Assembly: GCA_027491155.1 (NCBI GenBank)
Contig: JAIXWR010000009.1
Location: 182,451-246,450 of the forward strand
Origin: Verrucomicrobiaceae bacterium
GTDB lineage: Bacteria; Verrucomicrobiota; Verrucomicrobiia; Verrucomicrobiales; Akkermansiaceae
DNA length: 64,000 nt
Direction of reading: 5' to 3'
Positions within the stretch are counted from its first letter, which is position 1. Each line of letters opens with the position of its first letter. The position numbers and the translations under genes were made by a program. This document shows, one piece after another, positions 1 through 8,394 of the stretch. Under the pieces are notes generated by a model that made no database searches, was not told the DNA's origin, and saw only the letters and a program-made list of their open reading frames with translations.

Positions 1-47
1 GATTTGTAATCAGTAGGTCAACGGTTCGAATCCGTTAGCCGGCTCCA
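1..47 (+). tRNA. tRNA-Thr (anticodon TGT), 3' part only
   Basis: The window begins inside a tRNA. The anticodon loop TTTGTAA gives anticodon TGT (threonine). It is followed by a five-base variable loop, a T arm with stem AACGG/CCGTT around TTCGAAT, the 3' acceptor strand AGCCGGC, discriminator T and an encoded CCA. The 5' acceptor strand, D arm and part of the anticodon stem lie before the window. Confidence 0.93.
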
Positions 48-143
48 GGAAAAACCCGTCGGGATCCTTTTCCCCGGCAAGCCCGGCGCGGACTGCCGCG
101 ATTCAGGCGTGACGCCCCGCTTCGCCTGTGGCGGTCTGCCGGG

Positions 144-1493
144 ATGCTGGCCGACCATCCCCTGCTTGCGGTGACCACCGCCGTGATCCTGCTCCTGGCG
201 ATGATCCTGTGGCTGCGCTGGCAGGCCTTCGTGGCGCTGCTCCTTTCCAGCCTGATCTTCGCGGTGCTGGTCGGCATGCCGCTCGACGCCATCCCCGCCA
301 CGGTGGTGAACGGCATGGGCAAGACCCTCGGCGCGGTCGCCACGTTGGTCGGGCTGGGCGCGATCTTCGGTGCGATGCTCGAGCGCTCCGGCGGCGCCCG
401 CGCGCTGGCGAAGTGGATGATCGGCATCACCGGACCGAAAGCCGCGCCCTGGGCCCTGATGGTTGCCGGTTTCCTGATCTCGATTCCGGTCTTCCTCGAC
501 GTCGCGCTGGTCATCCTCTGCCCGCTGCTGATCGCGCTGGGCCGGAGCCAGAAGAAACCCGCCTACTGGTTCGGCCTGCCCTTGCTGGCCGGGCTCGCGG
601 TGTCGCATTCCTTCGTGCCGCCGACGCCCGGGCCGGTGGCAGTGGCGGAGCTCTTCGGCGTCTCGCTGGGCCCGGTGATCCTGATGGGCACCGTCTGCGG
701 CTTGCCCGGCGCCATCCTCGCCGGTCCGATCTTCGGCCGCTGGATCGTTCCCAAGCTCAACCTGCCGGTGCCCGATGCCGTGGCCGAGGACGAGAGCATG
801 GCCTTCGATCGCGGGATGGCATGGATCACCCTCGCGCTGATCCTTGCGCCCATCCTGCTCATCCTCGCGGGCTCGGCGGCGGACCTCCAGTGGGGGAAGG
901 AAAACCGCGGCGGCCTGCACGCGGCGCTCGCCTTCGCCGGGCATCCGGTGATCGCCCTGCTGCTCACCACCCTGGCCGCGATGGCCGTGCTGGCCTTCCG
1001 CGAAAAGGCGGGCAAGGACGAGTTGCAGGAGCTGGCCACCGCCGCGCTCGGCCCGGCCGGCATCATCATCCTGGTCACCGGCGCGGGCGGCGTGTTCAAG
1101 GAAGTGCTGGTCGAAAGCGGGGCCGGCAAAGCCATGGCCGCCGGACTCATGGAGCGCTTCTCGCTCGGTCCGGTGGTGCTCGCCTGGTTCCTTTCCACCG
1201 TCATCCGCGTCAGCCAGGGATCGGCCACGGTCGCCATGGTCGCCGCGGCCGGGCTGATGGCCCCCATCGTCGAATCCGCGGACCTCAGCCCGATGAAGCT
1301 CGGCCTGCTGGTCGCCGCCATCGCCGCCGGGGCCTCGACCGCCTCGCACGTCAACGACAGCGGCTTCTGGATGATCAGCCGCTACCTCCAGGTGCCGGAG
1401 AAGCAGATGCTGAAATCGTGGACCGTCGCCGAGACCATCATCTCGCTGGTCGGCCTCGGCATGGCCCTGCTGCTCTGGCCGCTGGTGAAGTGA
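144..1493 (+). CDS. GntP-family gluconate/organic-acid permease
   Basis: This 449-residue inner-membrane protein is almost entirely made of hydrophobic helices, about a dozen, separated by short loops. Gly/Pro-rich loops such as SHSFVPPTPGPVA near residues 154-166 and ASHVNDSGFWMISR near residues 399-412 are characteristic of the GntP family, which imports gluconate and related sugar acids by proton symport. Length fits the family (about 440-450). The ATG at 144 begins the first helix directly. It follows the tRNA by about 100 bases and no sugar-acid kinase lies nearby, so the exact substrate is not shown by context. Family assignment is firm; gluconate itself is an inference. Confidence 0.9.
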   Translation: MLADHPLLAVTTAVILLLAMILWLRWQAFVALLLSSLIFAVLVGMPLDAIPATVVNGMGKTLGAVATLVGLGAIFGAMLERSGGARALAKWMIGITGPKAAPWALMVAGFLISIPVFLDVALVILCPLLIALGRSQKKPAYWFGLPLLAGLAVSHSFVPPTPGPVAVAELFGVSLGPVILMGTVCGLPGAILAGPIFGRWIVPKLNLPVPDAVAEDESMAFDRGMAWITLALILAPILLILAGSAADLQWGKENRGGLHAALAFAGHPVIALLLTTLAAMAVLAFREKAGKDELQELATAALGPAGIIILVTGAGGVFKEVLVESGAGKAMAAGLMERFSLGPVVLAWFLSTVIRVSQGSATVAMVAAAGLMAPIVESADLSPMKLGLLVAAIAAGASTASHVNDSGFWMISRYLQVPEKQMLKSWTVAETIISLVGLGMALLLWPLVK

Positions 1494-1573
1494 AGCCGCC
1501 CTGCCAGTGCCGCTTCTCCCCCCTTCTCAAATTGGAACTTGGCACTTCCTCCTTGGAACTTCCTCCTCTCCCC

Positions 1574-2821
1574 GTGGCCTCCTTCGTCATCTCCATCGCC
1601 GCGCTCCGCCGCAACACCGCCCTGCTCCGCGAAACCGCCGATGCCGCGGGCTGCAAGATCGTCCTCGCGCTGAAAGGCTTCTCCTGCTGGAAGGCCTTCC
1701 CCCATTTCCGCGAGCACCTCGACGGCTGCTGCGCCTCCGGCCTGTGGGAGGCCATGCTGGCCCGCGATTACTTCGGCAAGCACGTGGTCACCTACTCGCC
1801 CGCCTATCAGGAGGAGGAAATCCGCCAACTCTGCGAGTTCACCCACCACCTCGACTTCAACTCGCTGTCCCAGTGGTTCCGCTTTCGCGAGATCGTGCTG
1901 GCTCACCCGCGTTTCCAAAGCGGCCAGCTCCACTGCGGCCTGCGGATCAATCCCGAGTGCTCCACCGGCAGCACCCCGCTGTACGATCCCTGCGTTGCCG
2001 GCTCGCGCCTCGGCATCACCGCCGACCAGCTTGAAGGCGCCGATCTCACCGGCCTGTCCGGCCTGCATTTCCACACGCTGTGCGAGCAGGACTCCGACGA
2101 CCTCGAAAAGACCCTCGCCGCGGTCGATGAGAAGTTCGGCCACCTCCTCCGCTCGCCGCAGTTCACCTATCTCAACATGGGCGGCGGCCACTGGATCACC
2201 AAGCCCTTCTACGACCGCGACCGCCTGATCCGTCTGGTCCGCGAGACCCGGACGAAATACGGCGTCGAAGTCTGGCTCGAACCCGGCGAGGCGAATGCCA
2301 TCCACACCGGCGTGCTCCGCGCAACCGTGCTCGATGTCTTCGAAAGCATGGGCCACCGCCACGCCATCCTCGACATCTCCGCCACCGCCCACATGCCGGA
2401 CGTGTTGGAAATGCCATACCGCCCCGAAGTTCACCTCGCGTGCACCGGGAGCGCCGGCTTTAGCCGGCCCGAGTCCACGACGAATCCCTGCGTCACCCTC
2501 GAAGGCGAAACCTACCTCCCCGCCTCGGATCCATCTTCCAGCAATCAACCATCAACCATCCACCATCCACCATCAGCGGTCCCCTACCGCCTCGGCGGTC
2601 CCACCTGCCTCGCCGGCGACGTCACCGGCGACTTCGCCTTCCCCCGCCCGCTGGAAGTCGGCGACATCCTCGTCTTCGACGACATGGCGCACTACACGAT
2701 GGTCAAGACGACGACTTTCAACGGCGTGCCGCATCCGTCCATCGTCCTCCAGCACGAGGACGGCCGCCTCGAAACGATCCGCGAGTTCGGTTATGCGGAC
2801 TTCCGGGACCGGCTGAGTTGA
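1574..2821 (+). CDS. nspC: Carboxynorspermidine/carboxyspermidine decarboxylase
   Basis: This PLP enzyme of the alanine-racemase fold decarboxylates carboxy(nor)spermidine in the last step of the alternative polyamine route. The PLP lysine lies in ALKGFSCW near residue 36. Other family blocks are GLRINPECS, LHFHTLCEQ, NMGGGHW, LEPGEA, YRLGGPTCLAGD and MAHYTMVKTTTFNG. The frame is open far upstream, over gntP, but homology begins at the GTG at 1574 (VASFVIS), chosen as start; no clear ribosome site is visible. Between PYRPEV and PYRLGG there are about 50 residues where I recall roughly 15-20 in the family. That stretch encodes a palindrome and a CATCCAC-type repeat (see the repeat entry). The partner dehydrogenase is at 25999. 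Confidence 0.92.
   Translation: MASFVISIAALRRNTALLRETADAAGCKIVLALKGFSCWKAFPHFREHLDGCCASGLWEAMLARDYFGKHVVTYSPAYQEEEIRQLCEFTHHLDFNSLSQWFRFREIVLAHPRFQSGQLHCGLRINPECSTGSTPLYDPCVAGSRLGITADQLEGADLTGLSGLHFHTLCEQDSDDLEKTLAAVDEKFGHLLRSPQFTYLNMGGGHWITKPFYDRDRLIRLVRETRTKYGVEVWLEPGEANAIHTGVLRATVLDVFESMGHRHAILDISATAHMPDVLEMPYRPEVHLACTGSAGFSRPESTTNPCVTLEGETYLPASDPSSSNQPSTIHHPPSAVPYRLGGPTCLAGDVTGDFAFPRPLEVGDILVFDDMAHYTMVKTTTFNGVPHPSIVLQHEDGRLETIREFGYADFRDRLS
2447..2571 (+). repeat. Composite palindrome + CATCCAC repeat inside nspC
   Basis: A 22-bp block at 2447-2468 starts GGGAGCGCCGGC and contains the palindrome GCCGGCTTTAGCCGGC. It recurs with one mismatch, in reverse orientation, at 15758-15779. About 80 bases later (2546-2571) there is a run of ACCATC/CATCCACC units, matched at 15646-15665 in the same relative order. 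The frame of nspC stays open across the element, which encodes low-complexity residues such as SSSNQPSTIHHPPS. Confidence 0.7.
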
Positions 2822-2837
2822 ATCCACCCCCCGCCCC

Positions 2838-3239
2838 ATGAGCAGCAACTACCTCGAACTCTTCCGGCTCTTCTGGATCGGCTTTCAAATTGTCCAAGGA
2901 GTCCTCTTCCTGTGGATCGCCCTCCTCGTATTCCGGTCCCGGACCACCGCAGCCTGGATCACGCTCATCGCGGCGATCTTGTCTCCCTTGTTCTCACTTG
3001 CAGGCCAACTGTGGCAGCATCTCGCGATGCGGAACCTGTCCGGCGGCATGGACCGGTATATCGAAATCTCCCAGGCCCTTTATCTGGGCTATGGCGTGGC
3101 GGGCCTCGCCTTTACGGTCGGCCTCCTCCTCCACCTCCAGCGCCGCAAGCTCGAGTCCGACCGCATCGCTGAACTCGAAGCCATCCTTCACGACCTCCAG
3201 CAGCGGCAGGCGGACTCGACTCCTCAACCGCCGAGGTAG
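2838..3239 (+). CDS. Small membrane protein of unknown function
   Basis: I do not recognise the family of this 133-residue protein. It has hydrophobic helices near residues 10-33 and 38-60, an amphipathic loop, another helix near residues 78-98, and a charged helical tail (LQRRKLESDRIAELEAILHDLQ) that looks like a short coiled coil. The ATG lies 16 bases after the nspC stop, so the two are probably co-transcribed. Its 3' end overlaps the 3' end of the convergent moaA gene by 16 bp. A role in polyamine metabolism cannot be inferred from position alone. Confidence 0.7.
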   Translation: MSSNYLELFRLFWIGFQIVQGVLFLWIALLVFRSRTTAAWITLIAAILSPLFSLAGQLWQHLAMRNLSGGMDRYIEISQALYLGYGVAGLAFTVGLLLHLQRRKLESDRIAELEAILHDLQQRQADSTPQPPR

Positions 3240-4225
3240 CTCATCTCCGCCTTCGGCCGCACGACTTCGCCGCGCTCTTCCGAATAGCGGTCCCTCCGCC
3301 CCGTCCAGATCCCCGCCACCGCGGCACGGACCACATCATCCCCCACCCCGCCACGCAGCAGGCCGCGGACATCGTGACCGTCCGCCGCGAACAGGCAGGT
3401 GAAAAGCTTGCCGTCCGCCGACAGCCGCAGCCGCTGGCAGTCCCGGCAAAAGGGCCGCGTGACCGAGGCGATCACCCCGATTTCGCAAGTCCCGTCGCGA
3501 TGGCTCCAATGCGCCGCCACTTCGCCGCGATACGCCGGCTCGCGCGGCACGAGATCGAACTCCGTCCCGAGGATTTCTAACAGCTCCGCCGCCGGCACGA
3601 CCTCGCCCAGCTTCCAGCCGTTGGTCTCGCCGACGTCCATGTATTCGATGTAGCGCAGGTCAATCCCCTCCGCCTTCGCCCAGCGCGCCAGCGGCAGGAT
3701 CTCGCCTTCGTTCACCCCGCGCTGGATCACCGCGTTGACCTTGGTTTTCAGCCCGAAGGCCATCGCCGTGCGGATCCCCGCCAGCACGCGGTCCACCTTT
3801 GCGCCGACGCCGTTCATCCGGGCGAAGATTTCCGGATCGAGCGCATCGAGGCTCACCGTCACCCGGCTCAGCCCCGCCAGCGCCAGCGCCTCGGCATGAT
3901 GGGCGAGCAGCACGCCGTTGGTGGTGAGCGCGATGTCCTGCACGCCGTCGATCGCCGCGAGCATCGCCACCAGATCCTCCACCCCGCGCCGCAGCAGCGG
4001 CTCGCCGCCGGTCAGCCGCACCTTTCCGATGCCCAGCGGCACCAGCAGCCCGGTCAGCCGCACGATCTCCTCGAAGCTCAGCAGGTCTTCCCGCGGCAGG
4101 AAGCGGTAGCCGGGACCGAAGACCTCCACCGGCATGCAGTAGCGGCAGCGGAAATTGCAACGGTCGGTCAGCGAGATCCGCAAATCCCGCATCCCCCGCC
4201 CGAGCTGGTCCACCGGTCCGTTCAC
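3224..4225 (-). CDS. moaA: GTP 3',8-cyclase MoaA (molybdopterin cofactor synthesis)
   Basis: MoaA is a radical-SAM enzyme that, with MoaC, converts GTP to cyclic pyranopterin monophosphate. The SAM cluster motif CNFRCRYC is at about residues 22-29. The second 4Fe-4S site is [19 protein letters not shown] near the C terminus, and the protein ends in the conserved Gly-Gly (YLGG). The frame extends upstream to 4333, but the family N terminus begins around [17 protein letters not shown], so the GTG at 4225 is preferred; this gives 333 residues, normal for MoaA. No moaC or moaE lies in the window; a mobA/moaD fusion is found at 6402. The 5' end faces nagB, leaving a short shared divergent promoter region. 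Confidence 0.93.
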   Translation of the reverse strand: MNGPVDQLGRGMRDLRISLTDRCNFRCRYCMPVEVFGPGYRFLPREDLLSFEEIVRLTGLLVPLGIGKVRLTGGEPLLRRGVEDLVAMLAAIDGVQDIALTTNGVLLAHHAEALALAGLSRVTVSLDALDPEIFARMNGVGAKVDRVLAGIRTAMAFGLKTKVNAVIQRGVNEGEILPLARWAKAEGIDLRYIEYMDVGETNGWKLGEVVPAAELLEILGTEFDLVPREPAYRGEVAAHWSHRDGTCEIGVIASVTRPFCRDCQRLRLSADGKLFTCLFAADGHDVRGLLRGGVGDDVVRAAVAGIWTGRRDRYSEERGEVVRPKAEMSYLGG

Positions 4226-4341
4226 GGCGTGAAGATGCGTGCGGATCCCGATCCGTGGAAATGAATTCCTTTCGCGACTCCCATGAGCCCGGGGAGGATT
4301 CGCTTGCCGCGGGATCGCCGGACTCCTTACCACTGGTCTCC

Positions 4342-5079
4342 ATGAAACCGCGGATCTTCCCCACCAAGCCCGAACTCGGCAAAGCCGCCGCCGCGGAAGG
4401 CGCGGTTCTGATCCGCGAGGCGCTGGCGGCCCGCGGCGAGGCGAACATCATCGTGGCCACCGGGGCCTCGCAGTTCGAAATGCTGGAAGCCCTGACCGCC
4501 GAGCCCGGCATCGACTGGAGCCGCGTGACCGGCTTCCACCTCGACGAATACGTCGGCCTCCCGATCACCCATCCGGCTTCCTTCCGCGCCTACCTGTGGC
4601 AGCGCTTCGTCAGCAAGCTGCCGCTGCCCCTCCGCGCCTTCCATTTCCTGGATGCGGAAATTTCACCGGAAGCCGAGTGCGCACGTGTCGGGGCCATCCT
4701 GCTCGGGCACCCGGTCGATGTCGCCTTCATCGGCATCGGCGAGAACGGCCACATCGCTTTCAACGATCCGCCCGCCGACTTCGAAACGGAAGAGCCCTAC
4801 CTGGTGGTCGGACTCGACGAAGCCTGCCGCCGCCAGCAGCTCGGCGAAGGCTGGTTCCCGACGCTCGATAGCGTGCCACGGCGCGCGGTCTCGATGTCCG
4901 TCCGCCAGATCCTCAAGAGCGCGGCGATCGTCTGCACCGTGCCCGACCTTCGGAAGGCCGAAGCGGTGCGCAAGTCCCTGCAAGGCCCGGTGACGCCCGC
5001 GGTGCCGGCGTCCGTGCTGCAGCTTCATCCGGACTGCCGGCTGTTCCTCGACTCCGCCGCCGCGTCGCTGCTGTCATGA
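4342..5079 (+). CDS. nagB: Glucosamine-6-phosphate deaminase/isomerase
   Basis: NagB converts glucosamine-6-phosphate to fructose-6-phosphate and ammonia in the cytoplasm. Visible motifs are the phosphate-binding [11 protein letters not shown], the general base Asp in [11 protein letters not shown], and the catalytic His in [12 protein letters not shown]. The frame opens at 4255, but the 29 residues before MKPRIFPTK do not look like the family. The ATG at 4342 gives 245 residues, close to the usual length. The stop overlaps the nagA start as ATGA, so translation is probably coupled. The allosteric-site pattern of the E. coli enzyme cannot be judged here. Confidence 0.92.
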   Translation: MKPRIFPTKPELGKAAAAEGAVLIREALAARGEANIIVATGASQFEMLEALTAEPGIDWSRVTGFHLDEYVGLPITHPASFRAYLWQRFVSKLPLPLRAFHFLDAEISPEAECARVGAILLGHPVDVAFIGIGENGHIAFNDPPADFETEEPYLVVGLDEACRRQQLGEGWFPTLDSVPRRAVSMSVRQILKSAAIVCTVPDLRKAEAVRKSLQGPVTPAVPASVLQLHPDCRLFLDSAAASLLS

Positions 5080-6002
5080 GCCCGCTCGACCTCCAGGTGA
5101 ACGGCTTCGGCGGCGTGGATTTCAATCGCGACGGCCTGACCTCGGATGCCCTGCGCTGCGCCTGCGAAAGGCTGCGTGACTCCGGCGGCGGGCAATTCCT
5201 CGCGACGGTCATCACCGCGGAGCCCGACGCGATGTGCCGGCGCTTGGCGGCGATCGTGAAGTGCCGGGAGGAAGATCCACTCGTCGCGGAGATGATCGCC
5301 GGCATCCACATCGAGGGCCCCTTTCTGAACGAAACGCCCGGCTTCATCGGCGCGCATCCGGCGGCCCATGCGAGGCCGGCCGCTCCCGAGTTCGCCCGCC
5401 GCCTGCTCGATGCCGCGGGCGGCTTGACCCGCATCGTCACCCTGGCCCCCGAACGCGATCCCGGTGGCCGGGTGACGGAGTTTCTTGCCGGCCAGGGCAT
5501 CGTTGTTTCGGCCGGCCACTGCGACCCCTCCCTCGACCAACTCCGCGAATCCATCGACCGCGGGCTGACGATGTTCACCCACCTCGGCAACGGCTGCCCG
5601 ATGCAGCTCCACCGTCACGACAACATCATCCAGAGGGTGCTTTCGCTCGATGATCTGAAATGGATCTGCTTCATCGCGGACGGCGTGCACGTGCCCTTTC
5701 CGGCTCTCGGCAACTACCTGCGGCTCTCCGGCCCCGATCGATCGATCGTGGTCACCGACGCCATCGCCGCGGCAGGCCTCGGCCCCGGGACCTACACGCT
5801 CGGCGAGCAGTCGATCGTCGTGGGAAACGACCTCGTCGCGCGCTCTGCGGATGCCACGCACTTCGTCGGCTCCACCGTGACGATGCGGCAGACCCGCGAG
5901 AACCTGCGACGCGAGCTCGGTCTGGACGACCCCGCCATCGCCCGCCTGCTCGACCGCAATCCGCGCCGGGCGCTCGGCCTGCCGGACTCCCCGCAAGCTT
6001 GA
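5076..6002 (+). CDS. nagA: N-acetylglucosamine-6-phosphate deacetylase, lacking the beta-sandwich domain
   Basis: This amidohydrolase removes acetate from GlcNAc-6-phosphate, feeding NagB. Metal and active-site blocks are present in order: [37 protein letters not shown] and the catalytic Asp in [10 protein letters not shown]. The protein has only 308 residues, against about 380 for typical NagA. It starts straight at the first barrel strand ([10 protein letters not shown]) and stops at ALGLPDS, so the small beta-sandwich made from both termini is missing. The start overlaps the nagB stop (ATGA), which supports both the start choice and the shared operon. Confidence 0.88.
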   Translation: MSPLDLQVNGFGGVDFNRDGLTSDALRCACERLRDSGGGQFLATVITAEPDAMCRRLAAIVKCREEDPLVAEMIAGIHIEGPFLNETPGFIGAHPAAHARPAAPEFARRLLDAAGGLTRIVTLAPERDPGGRVTEFLAGQGIVVSAGHCDPSLDQLRESIDRGLTMFTHLGNGCPMQLHRHDNIIQRVLSLDDLKWICFIADGVHVPFPALGNYLRLSGPDRSIVVTDAIAAAGLGPGTYTLGEQSIVVGNDLVARSADATHFVGSTVTMRQTRENLRRELGLDDPAIARLLDRNPRRALGLPDSPQA

Positions 6003-6027
6003 CCGGCAGGCGGCGACCGCGCATCGG

Positions 6028-6405
6028 ATGGGCGTGCCTTTCTGGAAATCACCGGCCCTCATCATCATCGGCGCGCAACTGCTGTTCTCGATCTCCGACG
6101 TGATCGGCGCGAGGGCGATGAAAGCACAAGGCTTCACTGCGGCCGCCTTCTTCACCTGGTGGTTCCTTGTTTACACCGTGATCCGCCAGATCGCGGTCTT
6201 CGGCCAGCTCTACATCTACGCCAACATGGAGCTCGGCCGCACCGTGGCGCTGTTCGGCGCGGGCTCCATCATCATCGGCAACGTGATGGGCTTCCTGCTC
6301 TTCAAGGAGACCCTGACCCTGCCGGTTTACGTCGGCGTCTCGCTGGCCATCTGCGCCTTCCTCGCCCTCGCCCTGCTGCCGGCCGGAGTGAAACCCGTCC
6401 CATGA
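6028..6405 (+). CDS. Small four-helix DMT/EamA-like membrane protein
   Basis: This 125-residue protein contains about four transmembrane helices (near residues 8-26, 36-58, 68-90 and 96-118). Phrases such as ISDVIGARAMKAQG, GSIIIGNVMGFLLFKE and VGVSLAICAFLALALL resemble half of an EamA drug/metabolite transporter. Such half-size proteins act as dimers in related families. The gene begins 25 bases after nagA and its stop overlaps the mobA start (ATGA), so it belongs to the nag run. Substrate is unknown; an amino sugar or molybdopterin link would be guesswork. Confidence 0.75.
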   Translation: MGVPFWKSPALIIIGAQLLFSISDVIGARAMKAQGFTAAAFFTWWFLVYTVIRQIAVFGQLYIYANMELGRTVALFGAGSIIIGNVMGFLLFKETLTLPVYVGVSLAICAFLALALLPAGVKPVP

Positions 6406-7259
6406 TCCTCCTCATCCTCAGCGGTGGAAAGAGCCGGCGCATGGGCTGCGACAAGCTCCTGCTCACGCGGCCCGACGGGACCCGCCAGATCGACTGGCTG
6501 ACGGATCTCGCGAAAGCGACGGGCTGCGAGGTGATGCTTTCCCGTCGCGACGATTCGCCACCGCCCGTCGATCTCCCGGTCATCGCCGACCTGCACCCCG
6601 GCGGCGGACCGCTCGCGGCACTCGCGTCCGCCCATGCCGCGCGGCCGGACCAGCCCGTGCTGATGCTCGGCGGCGATCTCTTCCTGCTCGATGCCGCCAC
6701 GCTCCAGCACCTGATCGACCACCGCGACCCGTCGCGCCGCGCCACCGCCTTTGCCAACCGCCTCGACGGCCGGCCGGAGCCGCACTGCGCGATCTACGAG
6801 ATCTCTGGTAGTTCGCTCGCCGCCGGCTGGCTGGCCCGCGGCGATTTCCATGCGAGGCATTTCCTCGAATCGCTGGAGCCCCGGGTGCTGGACCTTCCCC
6901 ACCCGGCCGCCCTCGACGGCGCGAACACCCCGCACGAGCTGGCCGAGTGTTTCACGAAGCTCACCCGGGGCGTGCAGCCGAAATCCGTTCACGTCCGTTT
7001 CTCCGATGTCCTCCGCGAGGCATGCGGACTGGAGCAAGAGCGGGTCGAATCCCTCGCCTGCACCGCCGCCGGCCTTTACGAGGAACTGCGCTTTCGCCAC
7101 CGCCTGCCGCTGGACATCGATCAACTCGAAGCCACCCGCAACGGCAGCCCGTGCGCTTGGGATCGACTCCTTGCCGACGGCGACGTGATCGTTTTCCTGC
7201 CACGGCTCCCGGATGTCGCGCCCATCCCCGGGATTGCCTCCCGCCGGTCCGCCCCGTAG
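6402..7259 (+). CDS. mobA: MobA guanylyltransferase fused to a MoaD-like domain
   Basis: Residues 1 to about 190 are a molybdenum-cofactor guanylyltransferase. They include the nucleotide-binding start LSGGKSRRMGCDKLLL, the GGGPLAALASA loop and the metal-binding Asp in LMLGGDLFLLD. From about residue 192 a ubiquitin-like MoaD domain follows (VHVRFSDVLREACG ... DGDVIVFLPRLP). MoaD normally ends in Gly-Gly, which carries the thiocarboxylate sulfur; here the chain continues to ...GIASRRSAP and no terminal GG exists. The start overlaps the preceding stop (ATGA). Either the domain has lost sulfur transfer and serves a structural role, or it is processed. MobA identity is firm; the MoaD reading is good but needs a profile search. 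Confidence 0.85.
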   Translation: MILLILSGGKSRRMGCDKLLLTRPDGTRQIDWLTDLAKATGCEVMLSRRDDSPPPVDLPVIADLHPGGGPLAALASAHAARPDQPVLMLGGDLFLLDAATLQHLIDHRDPSRRATAFANRLDGRPEPHCAIYEISGSSLAAGWLARGDFHARHFLESLEPRVLDLPHPAALDGANTPHELAECFTKLTRGVQPKSVHVRFSDVLREACGLEQERVESLACTAAGLYEELRFRHRLPLDIDQLEATRNGSPCAWDRLLADGDVIVFLPRLPDVAPIPGIASRRSAP

Positions 7260-7262
7260 ATT
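7234..7262 (+). promoter_or_regulatory. Candidate sigma-70 promoter before the 7272 gene pair
   Basis: TTGCCT (7234-7239) and TAGATT (7257-7262) are separated by 17 bp. The -10 box ends nine bases before the ATG at 7272, so the message would be leaderless or nearly so. The box overlaps the end of mobA. Confidence 0.5.
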
Positions 7263-7271
7263 CACCGCGAG

Positions 7272-7553
7272 ATGGAGAACCCGCACGACAACCCGGCCGC
7301 CCTGAAGGAGCTTCAGGATGCGATCTACCGTGAGAAGGTGCTGCGGGCCCGCGAAATGACGGTCGCGGAGCGGCTCGATGAAGTCTTTGACCTGTCCAAC
7401 CGCCAGATGGGCATGATGCTTGCCGGTGCCATGCACCGCCTCGGAACCACCGATCAGGAGAAAGGATGGGACGAAGTCAGCCGCTGGCTTGGCCGTCTGG
7501 ACCGGGTTCGTGATCACGGGCTCTATGTCACGGAAAGGCGGCAGTCGGCATGA
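7272..7553 (+). CDS. Small protein paired with a nucleotidyltransferase
   Basis: This 93-residue, mostly helical, charged protein (EREKVLRAREMTVAERLDEVFDLSNRQMGM-like composition) matches no domain I recognise. It has no signal peptide or membrane segment. Its stop overlaps the start of the nucleotidyltransferase gene (ATGA), so the two form a translationally coupled pair with their own promoter-like sequence upstream. The arrangement resembles small partner genes found next to nucleotidyltransferases of toxin-antitoxin or MNT/HEPN type, but the sequence itself shows no antitoxin hallmark. Confidence 0.7.
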   Translation: MENPHDNPAALKELQDAIYREKVLRAREMTVAERLDEVFDLSNRQMGMMLAGAMHRLGTTDQEKGWDEVSRWLGRLDRVRDHGLYVTERRQSA

Positions 7554-8113
7554 ACTTGGAACAACTCGCCACTGCGGTTCTTGAAGTCACGGAAGCGACC
7601 GGGGTTCCTTTCATGGCGGTCGGAGCCATCGCCGCGGGTGCCTACGGGATCCCGCGGTCGACCCGCGATGTCGACCTGTTGGTGGCGGTTCATGTCGGAG
7701 GAGGAGTTGCAGCGGTGATGAAAGCCCTGGAGCCCCTGCTCGATTTCGATCCACAGTGCCAGTTCGACACGTTGACCTGGGTCCGGCGCCATGTGGGTGT
7801 CACCCGCTCGAAGCCGAACCTGAAGGTGGAACTTTTCGAACTCTTCGATGATCCTTTCGTGCTGGAGGAATTCGGCCGGCGCCGCGAGGTCTTCGTGCCC
7901 CTGTTGAATCGTTCCACCTGGCTACCGAGCCCGGAAGATGTCGTCGTCCAAAAACTTCGCTGGGGCCGCAGCAAGGACCTCGACGACGCGCGCGACGTCC
8001 TCGCCGTGCAGGGCACCGATTTCCTCGACATGGCCTACATTCGCAATTGGTGCGCCATTCACGGCACCACCGAGCGACTGGAGAAGGCGCTGTCGGAGAT
8101 TCCCCCGATGTGA
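7550..8113 (+). CDS. Nucleotidyltransferase-fold protein (AbiEii/DUF6036-like)
   Basis: A 187-residue protein with the start of a pol-beta nucleotidyltransferase core: a GA...G helix (VGAIAAGAYGIPRS) followed by the metal-binding TRDVDLLV near residues 39-46. Further on, the block SPEDVVVQKLRWGRSKDLDDARDVL is typical of this group, in which a stored-locus or toxin-like protein often accompanies a short upstream partner. Such proteins transfer nucleotides to RNA or protein targets in some toxin-antitoxin systems; others have no known target. The start overlaps the upstream stop by four bases. Assignment to the fold is good, function is open. Confidence 0.82.
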   Translation: MNLEQLATAVLEVTEATGVPFMAVGAIAAGAYGIPRSTRDVDLLVAVHVGGGVAAVMKALEPLLDFDPQCQFDTLTWVRRHVGVTRSKPNLKVELFELFDDPFVLEEFGRRREVFVPLLNRSTWLPSPEDVVVQKLRWGRSKDLDDARDVLAVQGTDFLDMAYIRNWCAIHGTTERLEKALSEIPPM

Positions 8114-8167
8114 ATGACTGCGGGCAAAGACGGGGCGAAGCCGCGCCCGGTCGTTCCGAAATGTGAC

Positions 8168-8196
8168 TTGGCTCAACGTTTGACCGGGGGTAGCTT
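8168..8196 (+). promoter_or_regulatory. Candidate promoter of hicBA
   Basis: TTGGCT (8168-8173) and TAGCTT (8191-8196) have a 17-bp spacer, and the -10 box ends six bases before the hicB ATG. The 13 bases GGTAGCTTCACGC recur in the promoter-like stretch before the SGNH hydrolase at 40142. Confidence 0.55.
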
Positions 8197-8202
8197 CACG
8201 CA

Positions 8203-8394
8203 ATGAAGGCAAAGGTCACCTACTGGATGGAATCCGACGGACGCTACCTCGGATTCTTGAACGACTACCCCGACCACTGGACCCAGGGAGACGACCTGGA
8301 AGACCTCAAGGCCCACCTGCGGGACTTGTACGAAATGTTTTCCCAAGACCCCATCCCCGGCATTCGCAAAGAGCTCGAACTGGAGATCGCGTGA
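8203..8394 (+). CDS. hicB: HicB-family antitoxin (short form)
   Basis: A 63-residue protein with the partial RNase-H-like fold of HicB antitoxins: a first strand MKAKVTYWMESDGRYLGFLNDYP followed by the helix DDLEDLKAHLRDLYEMF. It should bind and block the HicA toxin encoded next. The C-terminal helix-turn-helix or ribbon-helix-helix DNA-binding domain of longer HicB proteins is absent, so self-regulation must differ or need another protein. The hicA GTG start overlaps its stop (GTGA). The order, antitoxin before toxin, is common for hicBA loci of this type. Confidence 0.85.
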   Translation: MKAKVTYWMESDGRYLGFLNDYPDHWTQGDDLEDLKAHLRDLYEMFSQDPIPGIRKELELEIA

